Below are positions 6,302-7,287 of a DNA stretch of 7,287 bases, in pieces (the stretch's first letter is position 1; every line of letters begins with the position of its first letter). Source of the stretch: Patescibacteria group bacterium (GTDB taxonomy: Bacteria; Patescibacteriota; Saccharimonadia; Saccharimonadales; CAIOMD01); the NCBI GenBank assembly GCA_025453305.1, contig JALOQO010000027.1:1-7287 (forward strand), written 5' to 3'. Below the pieces are notes generated by a model. It was not told where the DNA came from. It did not search any database and saw only the letters and a program-made list of their open reading frames with translations. The translations under genes were made by a program, and so were the position numbers.

Positions 6302-6898
6302 ATGGATATAGAACTTGAATGTAAATTTATAAAGCAGAACCACGATTTAATTAGAAAAAAATTAAAAGAACATGGTGCAAAATTAGTCCAAAAAGAACGG
6401 TTAATGGTTCGTGCAAATTATGATTTTCCAGACTACAGGCTATTTAAAGAACATAAAGCTTGGGTTAGGGTAAGAGACGAGGGTGATGTAGTAATACTAA
6501 GCTACAAGCAAAGCGATGATTCAACTCTAAAGGGAATGCAGGCAGTAGACTTACGGGTGGATAGTTTTGAAAGGGCAAATGATTTTTGTTTGGCATTAGG
6601 GATGATAAAAAAGGCCTATCAAGAAACAAAAAGAGAATCCTGGTTATTGGGCGATGTGCAAGTAGAATTGGATACTTGGCCATGGCTTAGCCCTTATGTA
6701 GAACTAGAAGCACCCAATGAAACATCACTAAAAAATGTTGCTAAAATGCTTGGTTTTGATATAGGTAAAGCTCTGTACGGAAGTGTTATCCCGGCTTATC
6801 AAGCAGAATACAAAATAACAGCAGAAGAAATGTCTAACTGGCCCGAATATCGCTTTGACCAACCAATGCCCGATTGGCTCAAGAGAAGAAAGATTTAA
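6302..6898 (+). CDS. CYTH domain (triphosphate tunnel fold) protein, class IV adenylate cyclase-like
   Basis: A 198-aa cytosolic protein of the CYTH superfamily (CyaB-type adenylate cyclases, thiamine triphosphatases, inorganic triphosphatases). The defining ExExK motif is at the N-terminus (IELECK: Glu4, Glu6, Lys8). It is followed by the tunnel's basic strand WVRVRDEG (Arg56, Arg58), Lys69 in LSYK, a Lys/Arg strand (Lys110, Arg111), and the acidic strands VELD (Glu122, Asp124) and YVELE (Glu134, Glu136). These residues bind the triphosphate and two metal ions, so the protein should be active on a triphosphate. Whether it makes cAMP or hydrolyses tripolyphosphate, thiamine triphosphate or another substrate cannot be read from the sequence. 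The C-terminal ~35 residues (Trp/Pro-rich, WPEYRFDQPMPDW, then basic) extend past the core. The ATG at 6302 is preferred over an upstream in-frame TTG (6284), because that TTG lies upstream of the promoter -10 and adds residues ahead of the usual CYTH start. Six bases separate it from the winged-helix gene. Confidence 0.88.
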   Translation: MDIELECKFIKQNHDLIRKKLKEHGAKLVQKERLMVRANYDFPDYRLFKEHKAWVRVRDEGDVVILSYKQSDDSTLKGMQAVDLRVDSFERANDFCLALGMIKKAYQETKRESWLLGDVQVELDTWPWLSPYVELEAPNETSLKNVAKMLGFDIGKALYGSVIPAYQAEYKITAEEMSNWPEYRFDQPMPDWLKRRKI

Positions 6899-6904
6899 GT
6901 ATTT

Positions 6905-7147
6905 ATGACTACTAACAATAATAAATCAACAACTATAACGAGTCTTATTTACACAATAATATTTGAACTATTAGAACAAAACAAAGATGGTTTGCGATGG
7001 GTGGATTTACTTAAAATGATTAAAGAAAAAGATCCAACCCTGCACCCTAAAACAGTAAATGGCTGTGTCTGGAAACTAACTCAAAAATATCCAGATAAAG
7101 TATACAAGCCCAACAAGGGTCTATTTCGCCTAACAAAATTTAAGTAA
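6905..7147 (+). CDS. Small putative winged-helix protein, 80 aa
   Basis: An 80-aa protein with a Thr/Asn-rich N-terminus (1-12), then a compact domain that looks like a winged helix. Helix 1 is ITSLIYTIIFELLEQ (11-25). A GLRWVDLLKMIKEK segment follows (29-42). PKTVNGCVWKLTQKYP (48-63) resembles a recognition helix, and VYKPNKGLFRLTK (66-78) resembles the two-stranded wing with its typical Gly before a hydrophobic strand. It is basic overall, consistent with nucleic acid binding, but I cannot assign a named family. HARE-HTH or AbiEi-N-like winged helices are possibilities by eye only. It starts six bases after the CYTH stop with no clear Shine-Dalgarno sequence, so translation is probably coupled to the CYTH gene. 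It may regulate that operon or simply share its transcript. Confidence 0.65.
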   Translation: MTTNNNKSTTITSLIYTIIFELLEQNKDGLRWVDLLKMIKEKDPTLHPKTVNGCVWKLTQKYPDKVYKPNKGLFRLTKFK

Positions 7148-7185
7148 ACATAACATTTTTATGCACTAGGTCTTTACAGCCGGTG

Positions 7186-7191
7186 TATAAT
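7186..7191 (+). promoter_or_regulatory. Perfect -10 box upstream of the truncated last gene
   Basis: A perfect TATAAT lies in the 92-base gap between the winged-helix gene and the next start. No convincing -35 lies 16-18 bases upstream; TTTACA (7173-7178) is only seven bases away. The predicted start at about 7197-7198 would give a leader of about 42 bases. It would also place a three-codon ORF (ATG AGG GTA TAA, 7197-7208) right at the 5' end. Confidence 0.4.
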
Positions 7192-7239
7192 AATAAATGA
7201 GGGTATAAAAACTAAAATCTAAGAAGCAAAGGGCATCTT

Positions 7240-7287
7240 ATGAGCATAGATACACTACATAGAAAAGGTAATAAAAAAGGTAGTGCG
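7240..7287 (+). CDS. Start of an unidentified gene, cut by the window end
   Basis: An ATG at 7240 preceded six bases upstream by AAAGGG (7228-7233), a reasonable Shine-Dalgarno sequence, opens a frame that stays open for 16 codons to the end of the window. The visible residues (MSIDTLHRKGNKKGSA) are basic and low in information, so no family can be named. The upstream perfect -10 box supports a real gene. Confidence 0.45.
   Translation, partial: MSIDTLHRKGNKKGSA

Noticed and set aside
6465..6683. Minus-strand frame opposite the CYTH gene
   Set aside because: It is antisense to conserved CYTH motifs and has a Leu/Pro-rich composition typical of a shadow frame.
65..7147. Recoding of UGA as Gly, as in some CPR lineages
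   Set aside because: All seven complete genes read without in-frame UGA and stop at TAA or TAG; a recoded genome would show in-frame UGA.
7163..7186. Bulged hairpin CACTAGG...CCGGTG after the winged-helix gene as a terminator
   Set aside because: The stem is short with a bulge and a wobble, and no T run follows; a -10 box follows instead.

Overview
The window is an AT-rich bacterial segment with all seven complete genes on the + strand. It reads in the standard genetic code: stops are TAA or TAG and there are no in-frame UGA codons. The protein repertoire suggests a Patescibacteria/CPR genome: a proofreading-less DNA polymerase I, a membrane-anchored protein with VanW-type peptidoglycan-binding domains, a CYTH-domain protein, and several small unfamiliar proteins. 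Saccharibacteria is my best guess within that group, but it is an inference from style and content; there is no rRNA or marker phylogeny here.

Left part (1-1805): first a 296-aa protein whose second half has the motif order of the DUF218 (YdcF/SanA/ElyC-like) fold. Then comes a 248-aa protein with a clear WhiB-like iron-sulfur core (Trp, four spaced Cys, 'FP', C-terminal 'ER') inside longer, unfamiliar flanks. WhiB proteins are otherwise known from Actinobacteria and their phages, so this is the most surprising gene in the window. Its hallmark G[VI]WGG turn is replaced by GMTSA.

Middle (1865-3175): a single-pass membrane protein with two or more PG_binding_4-like extracellular domains, no visible VanW or YkuD catalytic domain, and an Asn/Pro/Ser-rich tail containing a short DNA repeat. 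A weak terminator and a plausible sigma70-type promoter separate it from the next gene.

Right part (3283-7287): polA has an intact 5' nuclease, a degenerate 3'-5' exonuclease region and an intact polymerase domain. It also has a Phe in motif A where Ile is usual, and an extra segment of roughly 23-26 residues before motif C whose DNA looks like an inserted low-complexity element. After it lie a 78-aa orphan, a CYTH triphosphate-tunnel protein probably expressed from a leaderless transcript, an 80-aa putative winged-helix protein directly behind it, and the start of another gene cut by the window end.

Together the window mixes replication/repair (polA), cell envelope (the PG-binding protein and possibly the DUF218-like protein), nucleotide or polyphosphate chemistry (CYTH) and regulation (WhiB-like, winged helix). 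No CRISPR array, tRNA, rRNA, insertion sequence or phage module was seen.
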